Below are positions 1-9,786 of a stretch of DNA of 64,000 nt, one piece after another. A model generated the notes under the pieces. That model did not search any database and was not told the DNA's origin. It saw only the letters and a program-made list of their open reading frames with translations. Position 1 is the first letter of the stretch. Every line of letters begins with the position of its first letter. Origin of the DNA: Aurantiochytrium sp. KH105 (lineage: Eukaryota > Sar > Bigyra > Thraustochytrida > Thraustochytriidae); contig BGKB01000030.1 of NCBI GenBank assembly GCA_003116975.1, positions 65,399 to 129,398 of the forward strand, written 5' to 3'. A program made the translations under genes and the position numbers.

Positions 1-44
1 ACGACGAGAAGGGCATCAACCGATGCCTTGAGAAGCTCAAGTGA
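1..44 (+). CDS. 3' end of an upstream gene (partial)
   Basis: The first bases read as an open plus-strand frame (codons from base 3) ending in TGA at 42-44, with C-terminal residues DEKGINRCLEKLK. The mixed charged/hydrophobic composition looks like protein coding, and a pyrimidine-rich 3' flank follows. Only 13 residues are visible, so no family can be named. Another frame stays open slightly longer, so the assignment is tentative. Confidence 0.35.
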   Translation, partial: DEKGINRCLEKLK

Positions 45-138
45 GAGTCTTTTATGAAAACACTTCACCTCCTTCATGCCAATACCTTTCTCTTTTTCTT
101 TTTCTTTTTTCCCCTTCAGTCTCTATCCTCTCTCTCTT

Positions 139-176
<38 letters not shown>

Positions 177-776
177 GCATGCGTACGTAATAGCCCCCTT
201 TCCATAAAACGATCTCATGCTTTGTTTGTCTATTTTCATTTGGGTGAAATGTGTCGCTGTCTCGAAGCAGCCAAGGTGACGGACGCGTGGTGTAAGTTTA
301 CACTGGTGGACGCATAGGATTGGGTCCGTTCCGTCCTCACAGTGAGGTAATGTGATGAGCTACGACGAGATGTCGCCACCTCGGTCACATTCGCCACGCC
401 TGGACTGGCCAGTGAACCGGGCTTGTGCGTCATCATCATCAATAACTCAAGGTTTACATGGTATATATTCTTATTTGGTAAAACCCTCTAAAAAACGAGG
501 AAATATGTAGTACTGCGCATCCCGCTCGCGCTCGCGCTCGCCCCAGTCTTCCCCCTCCTCCCTCTGTTTCTCTCTCTTACGCGCGCGCGCGCGCGCACGA
601 TCCATCGCAGCACGCGGCGCCGTCGAAACGAAAAGAAAAAAGAAAAAGAAAAAGAAGGGAAGTACGCCTGGCGGTGGTGATGCCAGCGCGGCGTGAGGCC
701 TCTGCCGAAGGCGAGCTCGAGTTGGCGATGGGCTAGTGGTCGAAAGACTGTAAAAGGGTGGGGTTGAAATACTGAT
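45..776. other. Intergenic gap with CT and GC microsatellites
   Basis: No convincing gene. It holds a pyrimidine tract (about 85-176, mostly CT dinucleotides), a GC-dinucleotide run near 580-597, and a purine-rich tract near 630-660. It separates the upstream plus-strand tail from the convergent pyrophosphatase gene, so it should contain both 3' UTRs. Confidence 0.6.
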
Positions 777-1565
777 CTAGAGAGACTCCTCGATGGCCTG
801 GGACTTTTCGAGAAAGGCGACGTTGGAGCGGCGGATGAGCTCGTAGGTCTCCTCGGTGCCGTGCCACTCACCAACCTTGGCCCACTTGTTGCGCTCGAGG
901 GCCTTGTAGGTCTCAAAGAAGTGGCTGATCTCGCGGAGCTTGTGGCTGGGGAGGTCCTCAAGCGTGCGGATGTCCTGGAACATGGCGTCGTTGGCCAGCA
1001 CGGCCAAGACCTTCTCGTCCATGCCCTTTTCGTCCTCCATGACCATGTAGGCGATGGGGCGCGCCTTGCAGATGCAGCCGGGCACGAGCGGCTGGGTGCC
1101 CATTACGAGGATGTCGAGCGGGTCGCCGTCGTCGCAGAGCGTGCTGGGAATGAAGCCGTAGTCGTTGGGGTAGTGCATGCTCGAGTGGATCACGCGGTCG
1201 AGCATGAGCACGCCGGCGTCCTGGTCCCACTCGAACTTGTTGCGGCTGCCCATGGCCACCTCGATGAACACGGGCAGCTCCTCGGGGAAGTTCTGCCCCA
1301 GCTCGAACGTGTACGGGTCGAAGGGCGTCAGCCTCTTGAGCGCGAGGCCCTCGATGCTCACCTTGCGCGCCACGCTCTTCTCCAGCCACGTCTCCTCATC
1401 CTCCTCGGCGGCGGCCGCCGCCGCCTTCTTCCGGTCGCCGCGCTTCTTGAACATCTCGTCCAGCGCCTCCTCGCCGCCCTCCTGCCGCGTCCGCCTCGGC
1501 GCCTGCTGCTGCTGCTCCTGCTGCTGCTGCTGCTGCTCCTGCTGCGCGCGATCCGGGTCTGCCAT
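777..1565 (-). CDS. PPA: Soluble inorganic pyrophosphatase (family I)
   Basis: This enzyme hydrolyses pyrophosphate to two phosphates, pulling biosynthetic reactions forward. The 262-residue product has the family I signature D-G-D-P-L-D (metal-binding Asp146, Asp148, Asp151) and the conserved FVEVAMGS-like strand (here FIEVAMGSRNKFEWD), plus PNDYGFIPST. The core is about 170 residues, like bacterial PPases and shorter than fungal or animal cytosolic forms. The first 75 residues are a Gln-rich then Ala/Glu/Lys tract without a clear targeting signal. The start at 1565 is preferred because the frame upstream is only a translated GAAA/GAAG repeat giving a Lys-Glu-Arg array. The 5' flank of about 1.8 kb is shared with the divergent TUG-like gene. 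Confidence 0.93.
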   Translation of the reverse strand: MADPDRAQQEQQQQQQEQQQQAPRRTRQEGGEEALDEMFKKRGDRKKAAAAAAEEDEETWLEKSVARKVSIEGLALKRLTPFDPYTFELGQNFPEELPVFIEVAMGSRNKFEWDQDAGVLMLDRVIHSSMHYPNDYGFIPSTLCDDGDPLDILVMGTQPLVPGCICKARPIAYMVMEDEKGMDEKVLAVLANDAMFQDIRTLEDLPSHKLREISHFFETYKALERNKWAKVGEWHGTEETYELIRRSNVAFLEKSQAIEESL

Positions 1566-1613
1566 CCTTCTCTGCCCTTCCTTCTCTGCCCTTCCTTCCT
1601 TCCTTCCTTCGTT

Positions 1614-1661
<48 letters not shown>

Positions 1662-1663
1662 TC
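1566..1663 (-). repeat. Purine-rich tetranucleotide array in the pyrophosphatase 5' UTR
   Basis: Directly before the pyrophosphatase ATG lie a perfect 14-bp tandem duplication (1566-1579 and 1580-1593), a CCTT run to about 1610, and 13 perfect TTTC units (1612-1663). In the transcript sense these are GAAG/GAAA purine repeats touching the start codon. Length polymorphism and a translational or promoter effect are plausible. Confidence 0.85.
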
Positions 1664-3378
1664 CCGCCTGGATTCCGCTTCTACTTCCCCGCGATTTCCG
1701 CCGCGGCGACCCGGTTTTCACGCTCGCTCTCCCTCTCTACGGCCAGCCGCAGCGAGCGAGCGAGCTGCCCAGCGCGTGCACGCCGCGGCCTCGAGGGCGC
1801 CGACGCGGAGTGCGCTGCGCAGTGCGGCTGCGACGGGGGCGCGGCCTCGGGCTGCGCTGCGATGGAGGACTGGATGGACGGACGATGGATGGATGGATGG
1901 ATGAAGAGGGCGAGCAGCGAGGCGGTGAGCACGAGGCGCGAACGCGAGCGAGGCACCTGCCTGCGCGCGGCGAGGCGCGCGGCGAGGCGGGCGAAGGGGC
2001 GCTGTAGAGGCGGACGCGCAGGCACGCTCGCACGCACGCACGGGGCGGCGGCGGCGGGCGGCGGGGCTCTGGTGATGATGGATGGACGCTGCGACGATCG
2101 AGGGATGGATGCTGAGACGTCGAGGCCGCTGCCGACGACGGAGACGCGGCGCTCCGGAGCGCGCCGCGGCGCGAGCTGCTCTCCGCCTTGCGCGGCGAGG
2201 CGGGTCTCCCAGCGCAGCGAGGCGGCGGGGCGGGCGGGTGGGTGAGGCGGGGCTTTGGCTTTTGCTTTTGCACGCTCGCAGGCGCGACGCGAGCTGCGCA
2301 GGGCCGCAGCCGCAGCCGCGCGGCAGCGCAGTGCGGTGCAGCGCAGCGCAGGCGGCGGCGCGAGGATCCGTCGCGGAGCCGCGAACGCCCGTCCTGGAAG
2401 CCGCGCGCGGCGTCTGCGGCCAATGGCAGCTGCGTGCGCGCGCTGCAGGAAGGCCGCCAGGATCCGAAGATACTGCTTTGCCGAGCCGCACCCGCGAACC
2501 CAGAACCCGAACCCAAGACCCCAGGATTGCAGCCAGACCTAGCCGCGCGGCAGCAGCCCGAGCAGGCCGCGCGAGAGGACGGACCCCGCGCCCGCGAGCG
2601 GCGACGCCGAGGCCAGGCGGCGCAGCCTGGACCGGTCCGCGCGGGCCCGGCTCGCTCGCTGTCGCGCGCGTGCGCGAGGAGGCCTCGCGAGGCGAGGCGA
2701 GGCGATGATGGAGATGGAGATGGAGACCCGGCATGCCGCACGGCCAGCGCGCGAGCGAGCGGGCTCCGAAGCGAAGCGAGGCGGCGACGAGAGGGCCATC
2801 TGCGCGCTCGGCACTCGTGCGCGCGTGCGCTGCGCAGCGAGAGGCGGCGTCTGGCTTGGAGCGCCGGCTGGCTGGCGGCGAGGTTGAACATGATGCAGCG
2901 CTCGTTGGCATGCCTGTTGCTGCGGAGCCGCGCTAGTATCGAAGTCGCGGGTATCGAAGCCGCGGCAGCAGAGCGAGGCGCGTCGCGGGCCGGGAGGAGA
3001 GCAAGGTCGCAGCATCAAAACACCCGCGCGCGCGAGAGAGGGAGGTGCCGCAAAGACGCGACGATGAAGAGTACGCAAGAGCAAGCGGGCCTTTGCTTAT
3101 GAGAGAGCGTGTGGGCGACGATGGGTGGAAGAGCTATAAACAAAGAGCGACCAAAACAAGCGAAAACAAGATAGAAACCACTCGCCTCGGGAGCGACGCG
3201 AGACCATCGGGCCCAAGGGCGCGCGCTTCGAGACCGCCGCGAGAGCGGGACCGCCGCGAGAGCGAGACCGCAGCCTGGCCGCGGGCACCCGCCGCTGCGC
3301 AGTCGAGGTAGCCGCGTCGGCGCAGGGGAACGGCCGGCCGACGAAGCCGAACGAACACGAGGACGAAGCAGCGACGAG
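1664..3378. other. GC-rich divergent intergenic region
   Basis: This is the shared upstream region of pyrophosphatase (-) and the TUG-like gene (+). It is very GC-rich with CG-dense simple sequence, a GGAT/GATG array at about 1875-1902, GGCGA pentamers near 2690-2705, and a tandem repeat of about 16 bp near 3230-3272 just before the TUG start. Long open frames exist on both strands but have Arg/Ala/Pro-dominated low-complexity translations and no recognisable domain. I see no gene. Confidence 0.6.
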
Positions 3379-5550
3379 ATGCCGGCGCTGGGGAGCGCGC
3401 CGCGCGACGGCCCGGCCGCGGGCGTGCTGACGGTGCAGTTCCGTGGCCGGAGAGAAAAGGTCAAAGTCGCCACGGTCGCCACAACGCTGCAGACCGTAGT
3501 GGATGACGCCTGTGCCCTCTTTGGCGCGAAACTCGGCCTTGAGCTAAACCCGCAACGCACTCACCTTACGCACAGAGGCAAGAAACTCGACGCAAGCCTA
3601 CCCTTCCGCTTCACGGGACTCGTCAATAACGCACTCCTCGACCTGCACACGACGGGGGTCCGCGAGGCTTCCTCGTCTTCCGCTGCAAATGACGCGGATG
3701 CCGCCCCCGCTGCAGACGTTGCGACGCCCGCGCCCGCGCCACGCGCTGCAGCTGCGCCAGCCTCGGGCACCGTCCACGTGCAAACTCGCTTCCCCAATGG
3801 CAAGGCTTTTCGGGGCAAATTCCCCCCCGATAGTACGCTTGCCGCCATCCTGGAGAGTGCCAGCGCCGACGCTGCCATCGGTCCCGCTCTGGCAGCCAAC
3901 GTCTCGGAGATCCTTTTTTTGCAAAATAAGGTATCGCACGACGCGCTCGCACAAACGACTCTACGAGCACTAGGCCTCTCGTCGGGCTCTGCAGCCCTGC
4001 GCGCCAACGTTAGCAAGACAGAAAACAGCACCGACTCTGGGGCGACCTCTGCGTCATCGCAGCGACAAGCGTCCAATCCAGAAGAGAAAGCGCCCGCCGC
4101 TGAATCAGACTCTCAGCCCATGGATACCACTAACGCGGACGATGACAATAACGCCACAAAAACGACCAATGATCAAATGGACACGAGCCTCGAGGATGAG
4201 GAGGAAGATGTGCGACCAAAGCCCGCAGCACACGCTGATGCAATTGCCGCCGCTGTCACGGGCATTCGCAACACTTACTTTGACGAGGACTCGCGCACAA
4301 TTGCACAAACTCTCCTCAAAATAATCGCTACTGTCATACGCAGACCTACCGACGAGCGCGTCCGTCGAATCAATCAAAGCAATGCGACCTTTCAGCAAAA
4401 GGTTGGCAAGTATGCCGCTGCACTCGAGGTACTCCGCGCCGTTGGCTTTACCTCCCAACGCGGCTTTTGGGTCCTTTCCGAGTCCGCCACGGGTCCTGTC
4501 AGCCAAGGCGGCAATGGCGATGCTCTCTTGCGCCAGGCCGTGGACAAACTAGGACAGCTAGCTCTTGAAGTGGGATGCTCCCCCTATGAAGTCAGCGCGC
4601 TCTCGCAACTTCCTGCGCCCGTATCGGCCGAGGAGAAGCAGCAGCGCGAGACAGAGCTCGCGGCTGACTTTGATCCCTACAAGACGAATCTCACGCGACT
4701 GACGCCGCAACTCCCCGTCAAGCCCGGCGACTCTGCAGTCGAGCGCGAACTCGCCGACTTGCGCGCTGCCAGAGATAAGATCATCGCCGATGCAGGCACA
4801 CCGGCACGCCGAACGCGTGTCTTTCGACCCGAAGGCGGATTCAATGCCCGAAACTTTTCAGAACATTTGCAGGGCACCTCTGCGTCTGGCACGGCGCAAT
4901 CTGCTGGTCGGAGCGATCTTGGCCTCATTGCTGCTGCAGCCAAGGCTCGTCAACAGCAACGCGCAGCCGAGGAGAAGTTTAGCACTCGTGCGATGCGCGA
5001 GCTTGAGGCCATGCGCAAAGCCAAGGTCTATACGAGCGCCCTTCTCCGCATTCAGTTGCCAGACAGGGTCATTGTGCAAGCATACTTTTCCCCGCGAGAA
5101 AAAATCGCAGCGGTCTGTGCAGTTGTCGCGGAGGTTCTCACCGAACCTCTCAGGGACCAATTTGAGCTCTATGTGTCTCCTCCGCAAAGAACGCTCGTGA
5201 CTTCTAGAACGATTGAAAACGAGGGCCTCGTGCCAGCCGCTCTCGTCCATCTTCGATGGACGACGCCAGACGCGCCCCAAGAGTATCTTGCGGACTCTGC
5301 ATGTTTGGTAACCTCGAGCACCAAAGAAGAGGAGGTCACGGCAGAGGCCAAAATGGATATTGACACACCTGTTTTACCAACATCCCATTCTGTGGTCGGC
5401 GAGGCCAAGCAACAAGCCCAAGGCGATGCAGCGGCCGTCGCGTCCGCGCAGGGATCCGCCACGGGCGCCTCTGCGGCGGGGGCTGCTTTGGGTGAAGACG
5501 GAGCACGAACCAAGACGCCGGGGAGGCCCAAGTGGATGAAGCTCAAGTAA
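3379..5550 (+). CDS. ASPSCR1: TUG/ASPSCR1-type UBX protein with an inserted PUB domain
   Basis: Predicted p97/VCP (Cdc48) cofactor of 723 residues. An N-terminal TUG-type ubiquitin-like fold spans about 15-93. A second ubiquitin-like segment at about 130-200 has the TUG-like 'FPPDSTL' and 'TLRALGLSSGSAALR' pieces. A PUB-type helical domain follows at about 283-397. A UBX domain at about 554-640 ends in PAALVHLRW, followed by YLAD as in TUG. PUB domains bind the p97 C-terminal tail and UBX domains bind its N domain, so this protein could contact both ends of p97. Animal TUG has no PUB domain; PUB plus UBX is the UBXD1 (UBXN6) layout. An acidic low-complexity linker (about 215-282) and an Ala-rich tail with a basic end complete it. 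Single exon. Confidence 0.85.
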   Translation: MPALGSAPRDGPAAGVLTVQFRGRREKVKVATVATTLQTVVDDACALFGAKLGLELNPQRTHLTHRGKKLDASLPFRFTGLVNNALLDLHTTGVREASSSSAANDADAAPAADVATPAPAPRAAAAPASGTVHVQTRFPNGKAFRGKFPPDSTLAAILESASADAAIGPALAANVSEILFLQNKVSHDALAQTTLRALGLSSGSAALRANVSKTENSTDSGATSASSQRQASNPEEKAPAAESDSQPMDTTNADDDNNATKTTNDQMDTSLEDEEEDVRPKPAAHADAIAAAVTGIRNTYFDEDSRTIAQTLLKIIATVIRRPTDERVRRINQSNATFQQKVGKYAAALEVLRAVGFTSQRGFWVLSESATGPVSQGGNGDALLRQAVDKLGQLALEVGCSPYEVSALSQLPAPVSAEEKQQRETELAADFDPYKTNLTRLTPQLPVKPGDSAVERELADLRAARDKIIADAGTPARRTRVFRPEGGFNARNFSEHLQGTSASGTAQSAGRSDLGLIAAAAKARQQQRAAEEKFSTRAMRELEAMRKAKVYTSALLRIQLPDRVIVQAYFSPREKIAAVCAVVAEVLTEPLRDQFELYVSPPQRTLVTSRTIENEGLVPAALVHLRWTTPDAPQEYLADSACLVTSSTKEEEVTAEAKMDIDTPVLPTSHSVVGEAKQQAQGDAAAVASAQGSATGASAAGAALGEDGARTKTPGRPKWMKLK

Positions 5551-5912
5551 AGCGACCGGCAAGATTCAAACGAAACAGCAAAAAGAACATTTTTTTTGCG
5601 GAAGAGGGGAAAAGGGCAAGGTGCGTGCGTGGCACCAGCCGAATTTTGGAATAATTGCCTTTGTTTATATACTTTCCTTTCTCTTTTCTTTCATTTGCTA
5701 AATTGTCAAAAGCAGTGAATGTTCACACATGCAGCCTTTTCACGGTGTGCCCTACACTTTCGGCGCTGCAAATGCCCAACATTGCTCACATCAATCAATG
5801 CACATGTATGAGGGGGGTGAATGAAAAAGAGAAAGTGAATCGTGTACCAAGAATGAGCAAAGGTCGCTACCACCGCCGCAAAGATCACAATGAAACCTGT
5901 TCGTACAAGTCT
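5551..5912. other. Convergent 3' flank, nothing recognised
   Basis: This short gap between the convergent TUG-like and TMEM160-like genes has T-rich and A-rich patches but no gene. It is expected to hold both polyadenylation regions. Confidence 0.55.
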
Positions 5913-6746
5913 TCACGGGGAAATTGCCACGATAGCAGCCTGTGCTGCCTCAGCATCTTCAGCATCCGAGGCCTTGGCAGCCTCGCGCGCCGCCTCCATC
6001 TTGAGGATCTTGCCCTCGGCATGGCGCAAAAAGTAAAAGAGTCCACCACAATAACACGAGAACGCCAGCGAGGCATTGGCTAGTCCCCACATTTGCATCG
6101 ACTGGCTTGCCTCAAAGGCCATGAGAGATACTGCATACTGTACCGTTCCCCCTGCCATAAACGTAAATCCAGCTCCCAACATGAGCATTGAAGGCCAAAG
6201 GTCTTCCCTGCTTTCAATGTCAAGACATTGGTACAGACTCAGACCGCTCACGCTCCCGATGATAGCGTTGCGCGTATAATTGAGCCACGAGGACTCGATC
6301 GCAAGCCGCTTCATGTGAGCCTTTTCCATCTGGTCCAAGTCCAGGGCTTGTTTCACAAAGTTCAGTTTCTTGCGCGCAGGCAGCGGCGAAGACGACGACA
6401 TCATCTGCCTGCCGGTCCCGCGCTCCCACCGCCGCGCGCGCGGCGCCCCTGCGCCCACGCGCCCGAGGGCCCTGGCCGCCGCCGCTCGCGTGGTTGCCGT
6501 CGTCGTCAGCGACGCCGCCGTCGACGCCATCATCATCCTCGTCCTCGCGCCGGGGCCCCGCGCCCGGACCTTGTCCGCAGGCCGCCGCGCCCGCGTCTGC
6601 GAAGCGGCGGCGCGAGCGCGGATCATGCCGCGCGCCCTGCCGCCCTGCCCCGAGTCGCGCCGCCGCGCGCAGCCGAGTCGCGTCGGGCTCGAGGCCACGA
6701 TTCTGCGACGCGTGAAGTTCCCCTGGCTGATGATGACGGAGTCCAA
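5913..6746 (-). CDS. TMEM160: TMEM160-like mitochondrial membrane protein
   Basis: The C-terminal half carries three hydrophobic segments. It starts with a block resembling animal TMEM160: an Ala/Glu-Ser residue pair, then WLNYTRNAIIGSVSGLSLYQ, then the glycine-rich helix GAGFTFMAGGTVQYAVSLMAF. The N-terminal region is Arg/Ser/Thr/Ala-rich and poor in acidic residues, as expected of a mitochondrial presequence. The start is uncertain: Met1 (6746), Met41 (6626) and the Met triplet at 6536 all leave a plausible presequence, and the last gives a length (about 207 residues) closest to TMEM160. Its molecular function is not established here. It is divergent from the TPR-GTPase gene. A DUF202-type membrane protein is the main alternative. 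Confidence 0.6.
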   Translation of the reverse strand: MDSVIISQGNFTRRRIVASSPTRLGCARRRDSGQGGRARGMIRARAAASQTRARRPADKVRARGPGARTRMMMASTAASLTTTATTRAAAARALGRVGAGAPRARRWERGTGRQMMSSSSPLPARKKLNFVKQALDLDQMEKAHMKRLAIESSWLNYTRNAIIGSVSGLSLYQCLDIESREDLWPSMLMLGAGFTFMAGGTVQYAVSLMAFEASQSMQMWGLANASLAFSCYCGGLFYFLRHAEGKILKMEAAREAAKASDAEDAEAAQAAIVAISP

Positions 6747-7526
6747 TTGCTTTGCTGTACTGTTCTTCTACAACAGGGAGGAGGGGGGAGGCCCGCCGTC
6801 GAGCTCCTTGGATAGGATAACTATCAGACAGCTCGCCAGGGCTTCGGCGACAGCGCCTTGGATTCCGCAGGCGGCCAACGTGGCTTCGTCGACGGGAAGC
6901 GAGCGAGGCGAGCGCGATGGACTTGCGTGCATCGGGGGAGAGCTCGAGCGTGAGGGAGAGCCGCGGAGGATGACCGAGTTGAGCATGTGCAAAAAGTGGG
7001 AGAGGCCACAGATGGACGACGGAAGCCGTATACTTGTACGAAAAGGCTCGAAGAGACTTCGCGAATGTGTCTTGTTGAAAATCCTGCAATGTGGGTAAGA
7101 AAATCGATCTTTACTATGTATAGTTGGCATTTGGACCATGGAGAATGGTGTATAAACTCGAAGAGGCCTACTGTTGCAGACGACTTCTCCACCTCTGTTG
7201 TCCGTGTGGTGTCGTGAAACGTAGCCTCGACAAGTTCTACAGCCCTGTGACGTGACGTTCGGTCCACGTTTGACCTGCCTACATTTCGGTGGTCATCACA
7301 ACAGCTTGAAGAAAACCCCGAATCGCAAACACCATTGGCAAATACGATTTGGGCAAAGCAAAACACGAGAAGAAAGAAAGTTCATCCTAGCGACGACGGC
7401 GACAAGGGCCTCGGAGTGCAAAGAGACGCGACAGGCGTTGGCACGAACGAAGGTCACTCGCCGCGGCCGCGCCACGCTACGCTACGCAGCACTTGACACC
7501 TCGTTGAAAGCCACGCCACATCGAAC
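6747..7526. other. Divergent promoter region
   Basis: About 780 bp between the TMEM160-like (-) and TPR-GTPase (+) starts, with more balanced base composition than other gaps. Several open frames cross it but none has recognisable content. It presumably contains both promoters; no core element could be assigned with confidence. Confidence 0.5.
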
Positions 7527-9611
7527 ATGGCGGAGTCGGGCGCGTTGTCGCGTCAGGCACTCATGGCGCAGGGCGCCGAAGCCTTCTCGCGCAAAGACTT
7601 TGCGCGAGCGGAAGAACTCTACGGACTCGCGATCGAGCAAGGTGCAAAGGAAGACTCAGCCGAGGAGCTGGCGAGAGCAAGGTCCAATCGAGCAGCAGCA
7701 CGGTTGCGCCAAAGGAAATACCGGGACGCCATCGACGACGCGCGCGAGTGCGTCCGGCTGCGGCCCGACTGGGCCAAAGGCTACTACAGACTAGCGGTCG
7801 CATTGATGGAGCTAGGGGAACCAGCCAAGTCTTACAAAGCCATTAGCGTCGGCCACGCACTGGAGCCGCAGACTCAACTATACCGCGACCTGAAAGCAGG
7901 CGTTCGTGAGCTCTTGCAGGAGCAGGCGGCTGACCTCGCCCCACTGGAGGCTGAAGTGGCTCGTCTCTTGCCTACACACGCCGCAATGCTCACCAAGGGG
8001 TCCTCGTTACAGCCGCCACTCGAAGCTCGCATGCCTGTTGCTGTACTCTCGGGTTTTCTGGGCGCCGGCAAGACGACGCTCCTTCAGCACATTCTCGCAA
8101 ATCGCGAAAACAGACGGGTCGCTATCATTGTCAATGATATGGGCGAGGTTAACATTGATGCGGCGCTTCTTGGCGACCAAGGTCTCGAGGTCACCCATCG
8201 ATCCGAAGAAATGGTCGAGCTTTCCAATGGCTGCATCTGCTGCACGTTGCGCGACGACCTCTTGAACGAGGTTGCACGCATTGCTACCGAAGGGGCGGAT
8301 CGCTACGACTACATAATCGTCGAAAGTACGGGCATTTCAGAGCCTATTCCGGTCGCACAAACGTTTCTGTTCGAGGACGCCGCCGGTCGTTCGCTCAGTC
8401 AAGTCGCGCGTCTTGATGCCATGATTACCGTCGTCGACGCTTCTGCATTCCTCACCGACCTTGGCTCGCTTGAGTCGCTTCAGGATCGCAGCAACTGGGG
8501 CGCGTCAACCACCGACAAGCGGACGATTGCGAACTTGCTCGTGGACCAAGTCGAGTTTGCAAATGTCGTCGTGCTGAACAAAGTTGACCGTGTTGACGCT
8601 GACACCCTTTCGCACGTACGTCGTACGATCGCTTCACTCAATCCGGGTGCACATGTGATAGAGGCCACGCACGGCCAGGTGTCCTTGAAGAGTATTCTAG
8701 ACACCAAGCTCTTTGATCTCGAGGGTGCTGCTCAGGCGCCAGGTTGGTTGCGCGAGCTTCGAGGCCAGCACACGCCCGAAACCGAGGAATACGGTATATC
8801 GTCCTTTGTTTATCGCGCGGGTCGCCCTTTTTCTGGTAATGCACTTGCCGAACTTCTTGGCGACGATGTCGGTGCTCAGGATTCAATCTTCGCCGAGTGC
8901 AACGTGATCCGCGCAAAAGGGTTTTGCTGGATTTCGGAGGAGCCCCGAATGGCCCTCGAGTGGGCATGCGCTGGGCACGTCACTCACGTAAGCGCGCGCG
9001 GCTTTTGGAAGGCTGCTGTGCGTTCACAAGGACCGTGCGCTGACGACAACGACGCGTGCGCGGATGGTCACACGCACGCCGAGCACCCGCACGTCGAACG
9101 CACGGACGACCGCAAGACGGAAATTGTCTTTATCGGTGTGGATCTCGACAAGACTAGACTTACGCACGTGCTTGACGAAGCTCTTGCACCAGATTCGAAT
9201 GTCCAACATTCTGAAACGTCACTGCCAAGCTTTGCAGAGGTGGCTCAAACCCCGTACTTTGGCCTCGTACGTGACCTTCTCGGAGCAATGCACCATTTGG
9301 GTCTTGAAACGCTTCCCGTCATTCCTCATGCGGCCGCGGCAGCAGCTGTCCAACTTGCTGGCAACGCGCGGGCAAGCGTGACGCGCTTGGCTCAGGTACG
9401 GGCTCGATTGGAGGCGCTGCAAGACAAACCTGGCGACCTCACCGATGATGAACTTCGCGAGGCTGGTGACCTCGCAGAAGAGTTCATTTCACTTTCGCAA
9501 GAATTGGCTCCGCGCGAGGGCAGCGAAGCTGACGCTCTGCATAAATGCCATCATGACGTGAAATCAGCGATTGCCGAGTCCATGCAAGAACGGCAGAGCA
9601 CCGGAGAGTGA
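7527..9611 (+). CDS. TPR-COG0523 (CobW/ZNG1-type) GTPase fusion
   Basis: 694 residues. Residues about 5-125 form a TPR block of the co-chaperone type (paired helices with Ala/Tyr/Pro at TPR positions, ending in the [15 protein letters not shown] repeat). A COG0523 G3E GTPase follows: Walker [10 protein letters not shown] at about 176-184, the metal-binding CxCC motif at Cys236/Cys238/Cys239 (CICC), switch-like ESTGISEP, and the guanine-specificity motif NKVD (351-354). A CobW C-terminal domain is interrupted by a His/Asp/Cys-rich stretch at about 503-525 ([11 protein letters not shown]), a likely metal-binding loop. COG0523 proteins deliver zinc or other metals to client enzymes. The TPR suggests recruitment of a chaperone or client. 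No N-terminal CPELVPI-like METAP-docking motif is seen. Confidence 0.87.
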   Translation: MAESGALSRQALMAQGAEAFSRKDFARAEELYGLAIEQGAKEDSAEELARARSNRAAARLRQRKYRDAIDDARECVRLRPDWAKGYYRLAVALMELGEPAKSYKAISVGHALEPQTQLYRDLKAGVRELLQEQAADLAPLEAEVARLLPTHAAMLTKGSSLQPPLEARMPVAVLSGFLGAGKTTLLQHILANRENRRVAIIVNDMGEVNIDAALLGDQGLEVTHRSEEMVELSNGCICCTLRDDLLNEVARIATEGADRYDYIIVESTGISEPIPVAQTFLFEDAAGRSLSQVARLDAMITVVDASAFLTDLGSLESLQDRSNWGASTTDKRTIANLLVDQVEFANVVVLNKVDRVDADTLSHVRRTIASLNPGAHVIEATHGQVSLKSILDTKLFDLEGAAQAPGWLRELRGQHTPETEEYGISSFVYRAGRPFSGNALAELLGDDVGAQDSIFAECNVIRAKGFCWISEEPRMALEWACAGHVTHVSARGFWKAAVRSQGPCADDNDACADGHTHAEHPHVERTDDRKTEIVFIGVDLDKTRLTHVLDEALAPDSNVQHSETSLPSFAEVAQTPYFGLVRDLLGAMHHLGLETLPVIPHAAAAAAVQLAGNARASVTRLAQVRARLEALQDKPGDLTDDELREAGDLAEEFISLSQELAPREGSEADALHKCHHDVKSAIAESMQERQSTGE

Positions 9612-9786
9612 CGCGTAATTTATATGTTTTGATCCATAATGTGAGACATGAGCGTTGCGACAGTCATGAAAACCCTGTTGAGAAACGATTCTATACGTTG
9701 ATTCATTTTCTTGTTGATAGTCTAGAAAAGGACCCCTTTTGGCAGCAGAACCCTACCGCAATCTGGCAGCATGTGTCTTGTCATGC

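Noticed and set aside
861-1904. Long plus-strand open frame antisense to the pyrophosphatase gene
   Set aside because: It mirrors the conserved pyrophosphatase and repeats; its translation is Leu/Ala/Arg-rich with Ser/Phe repeats from the tetranucleotide array and shows no domain.
1718-2911. Long minus-strand open frames upstream of pyrophosphatase
   Set aside because: Two overlapping frames are open together with Arg/Ala/Ser/Pro translations, as expected of CG-dense DNA lacking stops, and neither has recognisable content.
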